Positions 63,417 to 64,000 of a stretch of DNA of 64,000 nt are shown here, one piece after another. Below the pieces are notes generated by a model. The model made no database searches. It was not told where the DNA came from and saw only the letters and a program-made list of their open reading frames with translations. Within the stretch, counting starts at the first letter, position 1; each line of letters opens with the position of its first letter. Made by a program: the position numbers and the translations under genes. The stretch lies in assembly GCF_002554705.1 (NCBI RefSeq), contig NZ_PDEP01000004.1, positions 205,316 to 269,315 of the forward strand, in the 5' to 3' direction. The stretch is from Longimonas halophila. GTDB taxonomy: Bacteria; Bacteroidota; Rhodothermia; Rhodothermales; Salinibacteraceae.

Positions 63417-63492
63417 ATTTTGGATTGCGGATTGATTGATTTTGGATGGCGTGCTTTTGGCAGCAATCTGAAATCGCAAATCCAAAATCCGA
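63417..63492. repeat. Inverted ATTTTGGATTGCGGATT-type repeat between tRNA genes
   Basis: The left arm ATTTTGGATTGCGGATTG (near 63417-63434) is inversely matched by AAATCGCAAATCCAAAATCC (63472-63491). The arms flank a short loop region. It lies between tRNA-Tyr and tRNA-Gly and is AT-rich. This type of unit recurs in many bacterial genomes, but copy number here is unknown. Confidence 0.55.
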
Positions 63493-63501
63493 GATCGAAT
63501 T

Positions 63502-63574
63502 GCGGGAGTAGCTCAATTGGTAGAGCATCAGCCTTCCAAGCTGAGGGTCGCGGGTTCGAGTCCCGTCTCCCGCT
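63502..63574 (+). tRNA. tRNA-Gly (anticodon TCC)
   Basis: 73 bases. The acceptor GCGGGAG pairs with CTCCCGC, the anticodon loop CTTCCAA carries TCC, and the T-arm has GGTTCGAGTCC. CCA is not encoded. It reads GGA and GGG codons. Confidence 0.97.
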
Positions 63575-63669
63575 CATTGCACGCCTGCGACAGCTGTGCA
63601 AGTGCACTCTGCACTTGGTTGTGAGCGATACATGCAGTTGGATGGGACACAGCCCCGCCACACGCACTG

Positions 63670-63741
<72 letters not shown>

Positions 63742-63876
63742 CACTACGCGTTGGCACCGTCCGCGCGACTGATCCACACACGTCCTGTTACGTGCGAACA
63801 TGCAGAGCGTGTGTGCATGCCCTTTAGGCATAAGATCCCTACATCATCCTCAATCTAAGGAAACGACACCACCGTT

Positions 63877-64000
63877 ATGGCGAAGGAGGTATTTGAGCGG
63901 AAGAAGCCGCACATCAACATCGGGACGATTGGGCACGTTGATCACGGGAAGACGACGTTGACGGCGGCGATTACGAAGGTGCTGGCCGAGCAGGTTGGCG
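63877..64000 (+). CDS. tuf: Elongation factor Tu, 5' part
   Basis: The first 41 codons of EF-Tu; the gene runs off the window. The protein starts [20 protein letters not shown] and has the P-loop GHVDHGKTT. It delivers aminoacyl-tRNA to the ribosome. It follows the tRNA cluster, as in the classical tRNA-tufB operon. Codons in this start use GGG and ACG heavily, unlike the GGC-rich neighbours. Confidence 0.97.
   Translation, partial: MAKEVFERKKPHINIGTIGHVDHGKTTLTAAITKVLAEQVG

Overview
The window looks like chromosome from a halophilic or halotolerant member of the Rhodothermota (Salinibacter/Salisaeta-like, Bacteroidota sensu lato). The evidence is a GC-rich sequence, proteins rich in Asp and Glu, families typical of Bacteroidota (DUF4293, DUF4296 and DUF4837 lipoproteins, a T9SS sorting domain), almost no Shine-Dalgarno sequences, and many Na+-coupled transporters. 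No species can be named from sequence reading alone.

Layout. 1-551 is the 3' end of a subtilase. 663-11520 is a carboxylate (probably acetate) sensing and uptake block: ArsR regulator, small membrane protein, Na+/solute symporter fused to a histidine kinase, stand-alone receiver, a kinase-like protein lacking the phospho-acceptor His, acetyl-CoA synthetase, DcaP-like outer-membrane porin, and a DUF4212 small subunit with its Na+/solute symporter. 11626-18983 holds a degenerate beta-lactamase-like protein, a penicillin-acylase-like protein, a PolX/PHP protein whose polymerase Asp residues are all replaced, and an S41 protease. 19452-24707 holds an ExbB/ExbD motor operon, NAD-type isocitrate dehydrogenase, a DUF4293 protein, a 196-bp IS5-like MITE and an EamA transporter. 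24708-29340 is a mosaic stretch with a repeated intergenic element, a TolB-like lipoprotein and a T9SS-exported subtilase. 29351-34162 holds a glycosyltransferase, RecQ and two lipoproteins.

34221-43209 (minus strand) is a complete tryptophan operon, trpE-(unknown)-trpS-trpG-trpD-trpC-trpF-trpB-trpA. It is preceded by a leader peptide with three consecutive Trp codons and an intrinsic terminator just before trpE, which is the layout of ribosome-mediated attenuation. A cysteine synthase and a methyltransferase follow. 45577-62801 is mostly housekeeping and secreted functions: VKOR-DsbA fusion, transketolase, YdcF, release factor 3, universal stress protein, DASS symporter, M28 peptidase, Tat-exported amidase, BtuF-like protein, QueA and DedA. 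The window ends with four tRNA genes (Thr, Tyr, Gly, Thr) and the start of tuf.

The most interesting signals are the trp attenuator, the polymerase-dead PolX, the symporter-kinase cluster with its pseudokinase, the MITE, and a recurring AGGGGGATGCG motif in intergenic DNA.
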